A DNA stretch of 37,226 bases, taken from the NCBI GenBank assembly GCA_938042245.1, contig CALIRO010000081.1:1-37226 (forward strand), written 5' to 3'. Position 1 is the first letter of the stretch. Every line of letters begins with the position of its first letter. The notes beneath the pieces were generated by a model. That model was not told the DNA's origin. It did not search any database and was given only the letters and a program-made list of their open reading frames with translations. The DNA is from an uncultured Thermoguttaceae bacterium. Lineage in GTDB: Bacteria > Planctomycetota > Planctomycetia > Pirellulales > Thermoguttaceae. The translations under genes and the position numbers were made by a program. Below, piece after piece: positions 16,130-24,789 of the stretch.

Positions 16130-17591
16130 GGGCAGTCTGTTGGGTACGTAGGTTTTCGGAAGGGGCCTCTCCGATAACGGGCAGCTTATAGGTGGTTTGT
16201 GGAACCAGGGGCCAGGTCAGATGGTTTGGAGCCAGGGTTTTTGCGGCAGCAGGTTTGGAAGCCAGGTCCGGTACGAGGATTCGGAATTCCTCCTCTGGTT
16301 TAGCTGGATCGCCGGTAATGACTTCGATTCGCCCATCCTGGCGGAGGATTTTATAGGGCTGGCCGCTAAGCGGGCTAATCTGGTAAGGCGGATCGGTCTG
16401 CCCGGCGCCCAAGGCCACGGCCACCGCCCAAGCCTCGCAAAGCGCGCGATCCTTGGCCTGGAGCCGATGGCCGTTTTCAATGCTCGGCAAAAGCAAATAC
16501 CCCGCCACCAAAGGAAATTCACTGCTGTTTCGTTTTTGTTGGAGGTCCAAGCGGAGTTCTTGGAACAGAGCGGCCCGGCGAAAATAGGGTTCAGCGCAGG
16601 CTTCCAGAATGCGACGCATGGTGCGCAGATAATAGAGTTCATCTTGATTGACGTTTTGTTTGGCGACTTCGGCCAAGTCGGCAGCGGCCGCCTGACCGCC
16701 CATCAGCTCGATCTCTTCCGGTTTGGCCAACTGCAAAAGCCGTCCATCTCGGACCAGCTCATAGGCATGCATCCCCAAAGCCCGTTCGCCCATCCAAGCA
16801 TAGGCGTCTGGCGGCCATTGGTCTAGATGGTTCTGAAGCAAATGGAAGAGCTTTTTCAGATGGGCCCGTTGGATTTCCGGCCGACGCACGATCGCCTCCA
16901 GCACAAGCAGCGCTTCTGACCGCAAAAAAGCAGCCTGGCCGCGGGGCTCAAAATGTTTCTCCGCCCCCAAACAATGAGCCAACCGCAAAAGCACCTCCAA
17001 CGAACCGATCGCCTCGGAAATCGCCTTCCGATGCAACTGCTCGGCCGCATAAAACATCTCCAGCCGAGCCACAATCCACACCACCTTGATAAAACTCAAA
17101 TCCGCCCCATCGCCCTCCATAAAACGAATGCCGAACTGACATCGTGGTCGTTGCAGCGCAGCCCGAGCCTGCCGCCAAGCCGTCTCATACTGCTTCCAAA
17201 ACACCCCCGCCCGATGCAATCGGACCGGATCAAAATTAAACCCCAATTTTGCCGGCGGCATAATCCGCTCGGTTTCCAGCAGGATCTCATCCAGTTTGTT
17301 GGTGGGAAAAAGGTCTCGTAGGCCAGCAGCTATGTTTTCTTCGTCGGCAATGGCCGGTAGGGTGAGTTGCTCCGGCGTGCCGCCCTCTTCGACAATCCGG
17401 GTATATTCGGCCCGAAGGTCCGGATCGGGCGTGGCCGACAGGCCCGGCAATTTGCCGTAAAAGTCCAATCCCACCTCCTTCGTCCCCAGGCCAGTTTGCC
17501 TCCCACAACCTACCGCCACCACCCAAAGACCTACCCAAACCCGCAGGTACGACCCCCTGCCTCTCTGCTCCTTGGCTGCCGTACTGCCCAT
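16053..17591 (-). CDS. Putative lipoprotein of unknown family
   Basis: A 512-residue protein when started at the ATG at 17591. This gives a basic N-terminus, a hydrophobic stretch VWVGLWVVAVG and a Cys in a relaxed lipobox (AVGC), so a membrane-anchored lipoprotein is inferred. The frame stays open to 17747, and an ATG at 17708 has a better ribosome site (GGGGAG, 7-base spacing), but that start would bury the signal sequence 55 residues in. The body is largely alpha-helical (LHRAGVFWKQYETAWRQARAAL, HLKKLFHLLQNHLDQW), with a later part containing YQISPLSGQPYKILRQDG. No named family recognised. The 3' end overlaps apbE by 77 bases, which suggests linked expression. Confidence 0.7.
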   Translation of the reverse strand: MGSTAAKEQRGRGSYLRVWVGLWVVAVGCGRQTGLGTKEVGLDFYGKLPGLSATPDPDLRAEYTRIVEEGGTPEQLTLPAIADEENIAAGLRDLFPTNKLDEILLETERIMPPAKLGFNFDPVRLHRAGVFWKQYETAWRQARAALQRPRCQFGIRFMEGDGADLSFIKVVWIVARLEMFYAAEQLHRKAISEAIGSLEVLLRLAHCLGAEKHFEPRGQAAFLRSEALLVLEAIVRRPEIQRAHLKKLFHLLQNHLDQWPPDAYAWMGERALGMHAYELVRDGRLLQLAKPEEIELMGGQAAAADLAEVAKQNVNQDELYYLRTMRRILEACAEPYFRRAALFQELRLDLQQKRNSSEFPLVAGYLLLPSIENGHRLQAKDRALCEAWAVAVALGAGQTDPPYQISPLSGQPYKILRQDGRIEVITGDPAKPEEEFRILVPDLASKPAAAKTLAPNHLTWPLVPQTTYKLPVIGEAPSENLRTQQTAHEPETYSPRLLDRPMGRTVCWGFSA

Positions 17592-17917
17592 ACGAAACTG
17601 CCGGCGTCCATGCTGGGCACAGCCTCTGCTTAGCACCGCATTCCTGGCTACCAGCAGCCCAATGGCAGCCCCACATACTCGCTCAGCAAGCGAGGCGAAC
17701 CCCTCCATGGAAAAGCTCCCCTTGGCAACCCGGATAGATCGGACCAATCCAACCCACCAGTTCCTCCAACGCCCGCCCCCCTTAGCAAACTGGTTCTACC
17801 CTCCCTGGTCGGATCGGTCAATAGCAGCCGCCACGCAACAGCCCATCCTTGGGGCTTGCGCAGGGATGAGCACATGGCGTTGCTTTCCTTCCCCCAGAAG
17901 CAGCCGAGCCGACGGAC
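17592..17917. other. Gap between lipoprotein and 189-residue gene
   Basis: These 326 bases contain the open N-terminal extension of the lipoprotein frame (to 17747) with its alternative ATG at 17708. Beyond that I see no ORF, repeat or promoter worth naming. If the 17708 start is real, the gap shrinks to 209 bases. Confidence 0.4.
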
Positions 17918-18487
17918 TTATTCCGGTTCCCGGGGCAGACGGCGGGGATACGGCGGTTTCGATTTGGGCGGCGGAGGCCGATGGTACGTCTGGGACCATT
18001 CCTCCCGCTCCTGGTCGCTGGCATAATAGCGAAGCCAAATCTCCGGATCCGGACTAGGACCAGTGCAATCCCAATGCAGATAGTTATTGCCCAGATCGAG
18101 TTTTTTCTCCCGGGCAGGCAGAATATCCCGATAAATCAGCGTATAAAGTTCCCGGTCAGACAGGTGATCCGTAAAGTCCAACACAATCCGTTTTTCCCAC
18201 AGTTTATCGATCACCTCGTAGAGGATGTCGCGCAGCTCGTCGTCCGAAAGCAGGTCGGGCCGAGGCGGACGAAGTTCCGGCTCAAACCACCGATAAATCG
18301 GCAATACCGGCGCATATTCCCAAGCCAACATACAGGCCAAAAAGTCGTTTTCCGCCTGGATCGGCCAGTCCGCCATCCCAATCCGCTCGATCGCCTCATC
18401 ATAGTAAGGTTCCAGCTCGGTACGCAAATCCGCGTTCCGAAGCAAGGCGTCCACATCTACCGTCGGTCTGCGCGATCGTTCGGCCAT
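17918..18487 (-). CDS. Conserved-looking acidic protein of unknown function
   Basis: A 189-residue protein from the ATG at 18487; a TTG at 18544 would add 19 residues. Neither start has a good ribosome site. It is rich in acidic and aromatic residues, helical, with no signal peptide: DVDALLRNADLRTELEPYYDEAIERI, FLACMLAWEYAPVLPIYRWFEPE, SDDELRDILYEVIDKLWEKRIVLDFTDHLSDRELYTLIYRDILP, then a Pro/Arg-rich tail (HRPPPPKSKPPYPRR). Codon use and the absence of low-complexity in the body argue that it is real and cytoplasmic. I do not recognise the family. The G-rich minus-strand leader upstream (18733-18762) may matter for its expression. Confidence 0.7.
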   Translation of the reverse strand: MAERSRRPTVDVDALLRNADLRTELEPYYDEAIERIGMADWPIQAENDFLACMLAWEYAPVLPIYRWFEPELRPPRPDLLSDDELRDILYEVIDKLWEKRIVLDFTDHLSDRELYTLIYRDILPAREKKLDLGNNYLHWDCTGPSPDPEIWLRYYASDQEREEWSQTYHRPPPPKSKPPYPRRLPREPE

Positions 18488-18973
18488 CGCTTCGGCAACC
18501 TTCCCAAACAAACACCTTGGAATCCAGATGCAATTCCGGGCCAACCTTCTCGGTTCCGAAAATGTCTCCTAGCAAAAAACTTCTTCCCCAATCACCTACT
18601 GGTGAGCTCTTGCTTTCCGACCCTTACTTTTTTAAGGTACCAAGAAACACCCCAAAAAAGAAGCAGACCCCTGCCCATTGCAAACAAAAATCCTCGCCTG
18701 CTTCTCCCCACAACCGATATAAACGAAACAGTCCCCTGATAACCCACCTGCCCAACCTACCCACCATACCTATCTAGAAAAAGTTCCCTAACCTCTCTCC
18801 AGGAGCTTCCAATAGAAGCCCCCGGCTGGGCTTCTTAACACCGGCCCTGCTGTCGCCGCCCTCCCCGGTCGGTAGAAAGAACAAAACCACCACCCAGCCT
18901 TTTCCTCCACGTGGAGCACCTGCAGGAGCAGTACGAAGCACCGATTGGTCCCAAGAGCAGAGATTCCCACAAC
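18488..18973. other. Strand-asymmetric intergenic region
   Basis: Most of this stretch is A+C-rich on the plus strand, so a minus-strand transcript would be G+U-rich. It contains a four-run G-tract motif on the minus strand (18733-18762). No credible ORF was seen; short open frames here have no ribosome site and proline/lysine-rich chance compositions. Confidence 0.45.
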
Positions 18974-19000
18974 AAAAAAAGGGAGGAATCCATTCCTCCC
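18974..19000 (-). terminator. Intrinsic terminator after the ferredoxin gene
   Basis: On the minus strand GGGAGGAA, a TGGA loop and TTCCTCCC (19000-18981) form a perfect 8-bp stem followed at once by seven T (18980-18974). It lies 91 bases past the ferredoxin stop and is textbook Rho-independent. Confidence 0.88.
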
Positions 19001-19090
19001 TCCTTCCATTGCCACAAACGGTTATCCTACCAGGGATGAGAAAACGAGAACACGCCTTTCTCCCCGGCCAAGGATTTGAAAACCGTCATG

Positions 19091-19264
19091 TTACGGAAGA
19101 CTGATCGACTGTGTAGGACAGGCGTCCACACAGGCGCCGCATTCGCCGCAGGTGTTTTCATCCACCACCGCTTTGCCGTCTTTTACCTCAATGGCATTTA
19201 GCGGACAAACTTCGACACACTCGCCGCAACCTGTGCAGGTTTCCACATTGACTACCGCTGCCAT
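19091..19264 (-). CDS. 2[4Fe-4S] ferredoxin
   Basis: A 57-residue bacterial-type ferredoxin carrying two [4Fe-4S] clusters, a soluble low-potential electron carrier. The ligands are C10, C13, C16, C20 (CTGCGECVEVCP) and C39, C42, C45, C49 (CGECGACVDACP), the regular two-cluster pattern with no insertion. The ATG at 19264 has GAAAGG about 8 bases upstream; the frame is open further but that extension is not ferredoxin-like. It is monocistronic between its own promoter region and a strong terminator. Partner enzymes are not adjacent. Confidence 0.95.
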   Translation of the reverse strand: MAAVVNVETCTGCGECVEVCPLNAIEVKDGKAVVDENTCGECGACVDACPTQSISLP

Positions 19265-19343
19265 AACACATGCCTTTCTACTGCAAAACCTAGAGGATAT
19301 ACCCAACCTCTCCGCCGCACCAGTGTCCGGCAGAAAGTAATTT

Positions 19344-19372
19344 TTATTACCCATTATAAATCCGAAAGTCAA
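19344..19372 (-). promoter_or_regulatory. Candidate promoter of the ferredoxin gene
   Basis: On the minus strand TTGACT (19372-19367), 17 bases, then TAATAA (19349-19344). A perfect TATAAT (19358-19353) lies inside the spacer but only 8 bases from the TTGACT. Either box could be used; the leader would be about 75-90 bases. Confidence 0.4.
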
Positions 19373-19450
19373 GCCCTCGAACAATTCAGCCGAGTGAAGC
19401 AGGTCCCTGTCTTGAAGGGGTTCCTGTTTTTAGACAGAATGCCCTTGCAG

Positions 19451-19735
19451 TGTCATTCCCGCGAAAGCGGGGATCCGGCAACATCCCCTCTCCCCTGGCG
19501 GGAGAGGGGATTTGAACGCCTCTCCCCACCGCAAAAATCGCCTCTCCCCTCTGTGGGAGAGGCTGGCCAGAGCCTTGCCCGCAAGGGCAAGGGTCGTTGG
19601 TCGGGTGAGGGGGCCTCCAGCACCGCGGACGTCTCGTCCGCATCATTATTCTGGATTCCCGCTTGCGCGGGGATGACAATGGATTCCCCCTCCCCCTAAC
19701 CCTCTCCCGTGGACGGGAGAGGGGAAATTGCCTGC
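19451..19735 (-). repeat. Composite extragenic repeat, inverted copy
   Basis: On the minus strand this repeats the order seen at 11690-11880: GGGAGAGG hairpin module (about 19690-19731), short hairpin module (19651-19680), a block with CCAGAATAATGATGCGGACG, a copy-specific hairpin CCTTGCCC/GGGCAAGG (19573-19592), and the terminator stem (19540-19563). A further plus-oriented short hairpin module with GGGAGAGG sits at 19451-19510. The unit lies directly downstream of the LamG gene and in its orientation. Apart from the ferredoxin promoter, the rest of 19265-19759 holds nothing else recognised. Confidence 0.78.
19533..19563 (-). terminator. Intrinsic terminator within inverted composite repeat
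   Basis: On the minus strand GCCTCTCCC and GGGAGAGGC (19563-19540) form the same 9-bp stem as at 11634 and 11829, followed by GA and five T (19537-19533). It faces the same way as the LamG gene, whose stop is 197 bases upstream. Confidence 0.65.
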
Positions 19736-19759
19736 TGCTCAGGGCTTTCCAAACACACT

Positions 19760-21396
19760 CTAAACAGACGGCGTTGCCAGCCAGCGGCGGGCCGCCAGCA
19801 GACCCCCTGCGCCGAGCACCAAAAGCAGCAGGCTGGCCGGTTCCGGCACCCCCTCGATGAAGATGATTTCGTCGAGCACGTATTTGTTCATGCCGTAGGC
19901 GGCCCCGCCGTCAAAGATTAGCCGAACGTGCGTGGCCCACTGATCAAATGTGCCTACAACCAATTCGTTATGTAAATTCGTACCGGTAAAGCCGGTAAAC
20001 AGCACCGGGCTGCTGAAGTTTGTGCCGTCGGTGCTCCAAGCCACCTGCACATCATCCGGCCCGGCCACCCCAGCATCCGAGTTGTAACTATACCCGATCC
20101 GAATCTGGTGCAGGCTGTACAGGCCGCCCAAGTCAAAGGTAATCGTTACAGGCGTCGTGGCTTGCCAGCCAACGGTCGTATCGCCCGCCGCATACGGCCC
20201 AGTGGCCACCCACAGGTCGGTCAAATCGCCGGAGAAACTCCCAACCGTTTTCAGATCGTCCTTGAACAAGGTGGCGTCGGCGTTGGGCGGGGTGGAGTAC
20301 GTGTAGAGGACGCCGAAGATTTTGTCCGGCGTCAGCGTGCCGGTAACGCCCAACTCATACTGCCGGGCCACTTCCGCCCTGCTGAGCGCCCGGCTGTAAA
20401 TGGCCGCCTCGTCTATCTTGCCGTTGAAATACCAACCTCCATCGCCCTGTCCGATGTAAAGAGGATTCGTTGCCCCTGTCATCGGCACATAGAGGGCGTT
20501 GACATTCTGGCCGAAAAGCTGGCCATTGACAAAAAGCTGTTTCACTTTGGTGGCGGCATCGTACGCGCCGACTACCTGGGTCCATTGATTCAGCACCACA
20601 GGCGGTCCGGTAACCACATCATAGGAAAGATTGGGGCCTTGGCCGGTCCAGAATTCCCAGCGGTCTGATTGGCTGGCATAAAAGTTATATCCCTGAGTAT
20701 TGAGCAAACCGCCTACAGTGCTCGTCCGGGCCGTTAGCGGCGAGCGGTAGGTCCCTTGGCCGCCTTCGACTTTGGCCCAGAAGGAAACCGTCAGACTGGC
20801 CGGGTGTAAGGCCGTACTGTACGGAACCACAACCCGGTCGTCCGTGCCGTCAAAATCCACGGCCGTGTCGATGTCGCCGACTAGCGGCCGGTCGGTCTGC
20901 CGGAGCACCGGGCCGTTTTGGTATGTCCCGGTATGCTGGCTGACATTTGCGGAATTATAAGCGGAGCTGCCTCCCTGTTCGCCCAATCGCCAATAGGCCA
21001 CCGGCCCGGCCGCCAAAACCTCCTGCGCATACTGAGAGAAGCTATTGTAATGGTCGGCAATGGTTTGATGCGGTAGCGCCGCATTAAATACGGCCGCATT
21101 ATCCACCGCCCCATTGAACCAAAAATTACCCGATCCTTCGCTGGCGCCTGCGCCAATCCGCAGCGGGCTAGCCGTGTTCGGCTGATACAAACTCCCCGTG
21201 GCCGAGGCCACCGGATGCCCATTCAGATAAAAGGTCTTCTTCTGGGGAGAGCTATCAAACGTACCGGCCAGATGGACCCATTGGCCACTCACTACACCAG
21301 GCCCGCTTACAATATGCCAGTCGGTGCCAGCGCCGGTCCAAAACTCCCAGTTATTGTTCGAGGCGGCGTAAAATAGGTAGCCACTTCTCGGGGGGG
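19760..21396 (-). CDS. LamG/PEP-CTERM protein, C-terminal part after frameshift
   Basis: This frame is open from the C7 run (21396-21390) to the stop at 19760; a start at 21292 (GTG) is possible but the product would lack a signal peptide. It encodes the end of a first LamG (concanavalin-like) domain (NNNWEFWTGAGTDW, WVHLAGTFD), a complete second LamG domain (VAYWRLGEQGG to WYFNGKIDEAAIYSRALSRAEV), and a discoidin-like beta-sandwich (PVTITFDLGGLYSLHQIRIGY to ATHVRLIFDGG). It ends in the PEP-CTERM sorting signal VPEPASLLLLVLGAGGLLAARRW. PEP-CTERM proteins are exported, cut and anchored by exosortase/archaeosortase. Together with the 21803 segment and one base removed it makes an intact 680-residue protein. 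Confidence 0.85.
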
Positions 21397-21803
21397 TGAT
21401 GACGGCTAGTTAGCGGGGAGCGGTACGTACCGGCCCCGCCGTCAACCCGCGCCCAGACATAGACAGTAAAGTCCGTAGGGTTTAAGGCCGAAGTGTAAGG
21501 CACGTCGATCTTCTTCCCGCTGGTACCATCGAACAGTGCGGCGGTACCTAAGGTGTTCATGGCCGATGGCGCTCCGAAAGTTACCCCGCCATAAGGGGTA
21601 CCGTGATTGGTGGATTTGGCATCTTTGACGGAGCCGGTACCGGAAGTCCCAGCCGGTTCGTCCAACAGCCAGTAGCTGACCAGGTTGGGATGGTCGATAA
21701 TGCCGGCCTGGCTGATCCCAGCAGCCGCCAACCAACCGATCCCACCCGCGGCCAATATCCCTAGAACCCTTCCCGTAGCCAACTGCCAGTGGACCCCTCG
21801 CAT
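21351..21803 (-). CDS. LamG/PEP-CTERM protein, N-terminal part before frameshift
   Basis: This encodes a signal peptide (hydrophobic VLGILAAGGIGWLAAAGISQA, cleavage near residue 33) and the first two-thirds of a LamG domain (NLVSYWLLDEPAGT, AALFDGTSGKKIDVPY, FTVYVWARVDGGAGTYRSPLTS). The last 18 residues (HHPPEKWLPILRRLEQ and stop) are out-of-frame. Deleting one C from the seven-C run at 21390-21396 joins it to the downstream frame, where the sequence continues as GYLFYAASNNNWEFW, matching the second LamG repeat (GYNFYASQSDRWEFW). The ATG at 21803 has AAGGAG at 21817-21812 and a promoter upstream. The break may be a homopolymer sequencing error, a real mutation, or slippage-based switching. 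Confidence 0.8.
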   Translation of the reverse strand: MRGVHWQLATGRVLGILAAGGIGWLAAAGISQAGIIDHPNLVSYWLLDEPAGTSGTGSVKDAKSTNHGTPYGGVTFGAPSAMNTLGTAALFDGTSGKKIDVPYTSALNPTDFTVYVWARVDGGAGTYRSPLTSRHHPPEKWLPILRRLEQ

Positions 21804-21873
21804 GGTTGGTTCTCCTTTTTAAAAGTAAAAGTTTCCCCGCAAGAAAGCCGAAATCGTCAGACTTTACTTCTTC

Positions 21874-21902
21874 ATTTTACTCTACCTGTTTTCTGGTTGC
21901 AA
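21874..21902 (-). promoter_or_regulatory. Candidate promoter of the LamG/PEP-CTERM gene
   Basis: On the minus strand TTGCAA (21902-21897), exactly 17 bases, TAAAAT (21879-21874). The -10 matches at five of six positions and the -35 at four. It would give a leader of about 65 bases with AAGGAG just before the ATG. Confidence 0.5.
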
Positions 21903-21950
21903 TTTTTAGCTAGCCTCTACCTCAATAGTCATTCCCCCGGAAGTCTCTGT

Positions 21951-22340
21951 GTTGTCCTTCCCGCACAAGCGGGAACCCAGTCCCCTCTCCCCACCGCGGG
22001 AGAGGGTGGCCTGCGAAGCAGGCCGGGTGAATATACCGTTGGAACTTGGATATGTCCGACCGGGCCGGTCCACCGGGATCCTAAACTCACCCAAGGGCTA
22101 GGTAGCCCGGAGGGGGACGATCTCGCGGGGGCCGGTGTTGGTCTGGGGCGGCAGCTAGCTGCCGCCCCAGACCAACGGGTACTTAGCTTACCAAAAAACT
22201 CTCCTTTTTCAAACATACAAGGGGGCACGCAGGAGCGGAGGTGGCCCGCCCGCACACAATTCCCCCTCACTCTAACCCTTTCCTGCCAGGGGAGAGGGGA
22301 TTGAAATGGAGTGTCTTTCCCGTGCAAGCGGGAATCCAGC
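21951..22340. repeat. Repeat-rich intergenic region with perfect palindrome
   Basis: Between the LamG gene and rtcB (21804-22504) lie a plus-oriented short hairpin module (from about 21951) followed by GGGAGAGGG and the hairpin GGCCTGC/GCAGGCC (22008-22024). The perfect 40-bp palindrome (22137-22176), a minus-oriented GAGAGG/GGGTTAGAGTGAGGGGG module (about 22258-22300) and another short hairpin module (22311-22339) follow. No ORF in the region looks coding. Confidence 0.7.
22137..22176. repeat. Perfect 40-bp palindrome
   Basis: The left arm GTTGGTCTGGGGCGGCAGCT (22137-22156) is the exact reverse complement of 22157-22176, with no spacer. Pairing stops at the next base on each side. There is no T-run on either strand. 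As RNA it would form a very stable hairpin from either strand; as DNA it could be a dimer-protein site or a cruciform. Confidence 0.9.
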
Positions 22341-22504
22341 AGAGCAAGCTAGCAGGTTCAGCGCAGTCTGGAGCCCTGCTTGCCTCTCGGGAGGTCAGAG
22401 CAATCGGCTGCTTGGGCAGGGAGAGCATGTTAGGCCTTTGGCTGCTGTTCAGTTTAGGCCATCGGGTGGGTATTGTAAAGCGCCGCTGAACGGGCAGGGG
22501 GAGT

Positions 22505-23968
22505 TTATCCTTTGACCACGCCGATGGGCCGCAGGCGGGCTACCTTCTTAGCTAGGCCGGCCCTATCGACTATATCGACCACTAGGCTAACATCTTTATA
22601 GGCGTCTGGATGTTCCTCGGCCAAGCCTTTCCAATTTCGGCACTTAGCGACGATGCCTTGGGCGGCCAGTTCTTGGTCGATTCTTCGGCCGCGGGCCTTT
22701 TGGATGGCGGCATGGCGGCTGAGGACTCGGCCCGCTCCATGGCAGGTCGAACCAAACGTCTCCTCCATGCTCTTGGGCTGGCCCACCAGGATCCAACTGG
22801 ATCGGCCCATATCGCCGGGGATAATGACCGGCTGGCCGATTTTTTGGTATCGCTGAGGCACATCGGGATGGCCCGCAGGGAAGGATCGGGTGGCGCCTTT
22901 GCGGTGTACACAGACTTCTTTGATCTGGTCGCCTACCCGGTGTTTTTCGATCTTGGCAATGTTGTGGGCCACGTCATAGATGAGGTTCATTTGGAGGCTT
23001 TCCCAGGGTTGGCCGAAAAACTCGGCAAATGCCTCCCGTGTTTGCCACATGAGCAGTTGTCGGTTGGCCCAGGCGTAGTTGGCCGCCGCGCGCATGGCCG
23101 CCAAATACTTCTGCCCTTCCGGACTGCGAACCGGAGCACAGACCAACTGCCGATCTGGAAGCGAAATGCCGTACTTGGCTGGGGCTTGGCGAAGTTCTTT
23201 GATGGCATCATCACAGACCTGATAGCCTAGGCCTCGAGAACCGGAATGGATCATCACACAGACCGTTCCTTCCTCCAAGCCCATGGTGCGCGCAGCCTCC
23301 GGATCGAACACCTCTTCGACGACTTGAACTTCCAGGAAGTGGTTTCCGGAGCCGAGGGTGCCGCACTGGTCTTGGCCGCGCTGTTTGGCTCGTGGGCTAA
23401 CGGCGTCGGGATCTGCGCCGTCGATTCGGCCGCGTTCTTCGGTATGTTCGATGTCGGCTTCGGTGGCATAGCCTTCGGCCAGAAGGTATTGGACGCCGTC
23501 AGCCAGGAGGCGGTCAAGTTTTTTATCTGCGTAGTGGTAAGGACCTTCTTCGCCCACGCCGGCGGGGATTTTTTGGAACAATAGATTCATAAGATGATCG
23601 ATTTTTGGAAGAACATCTTCCTTTTTTAGGTTAGTACGGACCACACGGACTCCGCAGTTGATGTCGTAGCCTACCCCGCCTGGGGAAATGACGCCCCCCT
23701 CTTCTGGGTCCGTGGCTGCCACCCCACCAATACAGAATCCATAACCCCAATGGATGTCGGGCATGGCTAGACTGGCCACCTGAATGCCCGGCAAAAAGGC
23801 CACATTGGCTACCTGCTCCGGCGCCTGATCCGCCCGGATTTGCTCCAGGAGCCGATCATCCGCATAAATCCGGCCTTCGACCCGCATACCCGATTTATAA
23901 CTGGCAGGAATCCGCCACAGATATTCATTGACCTGTTCCAGCGGTCCTTCATAACGTTCCGAACCCAT
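22505..23968 (-). CDS. rtcB: RNA-splicing ligase RtcB
   Basis: A 487-residue RtcB, which joins 2',3'-cyclic phosphate (or 3'-phosphate) and 5'-OH RNA ends using GTP and Mn2+ through a covalent GMP-histidine. All metal and catalytic residues are present: D102 and C105 (YDINCGVR), H210 (GSGNHFLE), H241 (HSGSRGLG), H335 (YDVAHNIAK) and H410 (TCHGAGRVLSR), in near-constant register with the archaeal enzyme. The length is normal for the family. GGAGGAGG at about 23984-23976 gives a strong ribosome site for the ATG at 23968. Archease, its activating partner, lies 262 bases upstream on the same strand; a decayed hairpin repeat sits between them. Confidence 0.97.
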   Translation of the reverse strand: MGSERYEGPLEQVNEYLWRIPASYKSGMRVEGRIYADDRLLEQIRADQAPEQVANVAFLPGIQVASLAMPDIHWGYGFCIGGVAATDPEEGGVISPGGVGYDINCGVRVVRTNLKKEDVLPKIDHLMNLLFQKIPAGVGEEGPYHYADKKLDRLLADGVQYLLAEGYATEADIEHTEERGRIDGADPDAVSPRAKQRGQDQCGTLGSGNHFLEVQVVEEVFDPEAARTMGLEEGTVCVMIHSGSRGLGYQVCDDAIKELRQAPAKYGISLPDRQLVCAPVRSPEGQKYLAAMRAAANYAWANRQLLMWQTREAFAEFFGQPWESLQMNLIYDVAHNIAKIEKHRVGDQIKEVCVHRKGATRSFPAGHPDVPQRYQKIGQPVIIPGDMGRSSWILVGQPKSMEETFGSTCHGAGRVLSRHAAIQKARGRRIDQELAAQGIVAKCRNWKGLAEEHPDAYKDVSLVVDIVDRAGLAKKVARLRPIGVVKG

Positions 23969-24230
23969 AGCTTTCCTCCTCCGAAAAACAGATGCGCAGA
24001 CTTTTGATAACCTTTTTTATTTTGTAACAGTTCCGCCGAAGGAAACACCCCCTGCTTTTTCCGAGAAAGCTCCTCTATTGTCAGGTGGGGCGCAAGCGGC
24101 AGTCCAGAAACTTCTTGCCATAGCAACGGGAAACCAAGATTGCTTCAATAAAGACCTGCACTGCTAGTTGCGGAGGCATGCTTTGGGAGGCCATTCGGGT
24201 GAACTGATCGGGGTTTTTACCATTATACGG

Positions 24231-24713
24231 TTATAGGTCGAGGATGACTTCGGCCAGCCAGCTGGTCGGCTGTTTTTCTAGGCGGAGGCCGTGGTAGGTG
24301 ACGGCTTTGACTTCCGGGCCGAGCTGATGGCGGGCCGGATCGAGAATCTCCCCCCAAATGGTTGCTTCTAATACCTCCTGTTTCAGCTCAATGGGCTGGC
24401 CCATGAGGGCAGAGATGGCTTCCGGCGGCCCCGCCACGGGGAGGGTTTGGTGGCTTAAACGGACTTCAAACCGCCGCCCCACCAGCTTCCGCAGGGCAAA
24501 CAGGACCAAAAGCTCGCTCAGCCAATCATGCAGCAGGTCTTCCCGATCTGGGGCTTGGAGGCGCAAGTTTTCGGGAAGGATAGGCTGAACCTGGTGGAGA
24601 TTGACCACTAGGAGAGAAAACAGGGCCTCGGCCGCCTCCTGAAAAAGCCGCTCTAACGAGTCGGCCTGAATGCGGAGGCCCAGGTCGGCTGTATGCTCAA
24701 ATGTTTCGTACAT
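24231..24713 (-). CDS. Archease
   Basis: A 160-residue archease, the small protein that speeds guanylylation and allows multiple turnovers of RtcB. The N-terminal FEHTADLGLRIQADSLERLFQEAAEALFSLLV holds the conserved His/Asp segment; ALRKLVGRRFEVRL, then EVKAVTYHGLRLEK and the terminal AEVILDL complete the family pattern. The length is slightly above the usual 140 residues. The ATG at 24713 has GGAGGG about 10 bases upstream. It lies between uracil-DNA glycosylase and rtcB on the same strand. In this context it almost certainly serves the RtcB encoded next door. Confidence 0.95.
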   Translation of the reverse strand: MYETFEHTADLGLRIQADSLERLFQEAAEALFSLLVVNLHQVQPILPENLRLQAPDREDLLHDWLSELLVLFALRKLVGRRFEVRLSHQTLPVAGPPEAISALMGQPIELKQEVLEATIWGEILDPARHQLGPEVKAVTYHGLRLEKQPTSWLAEVILDL

Positions 24714-24789
24714 GCGGACAGACCCTCCAGAGAGGCATGGGGCAAAAATAGAAACAAATGTACGTATAACCTCAGTGGCCCCGCAGTGG

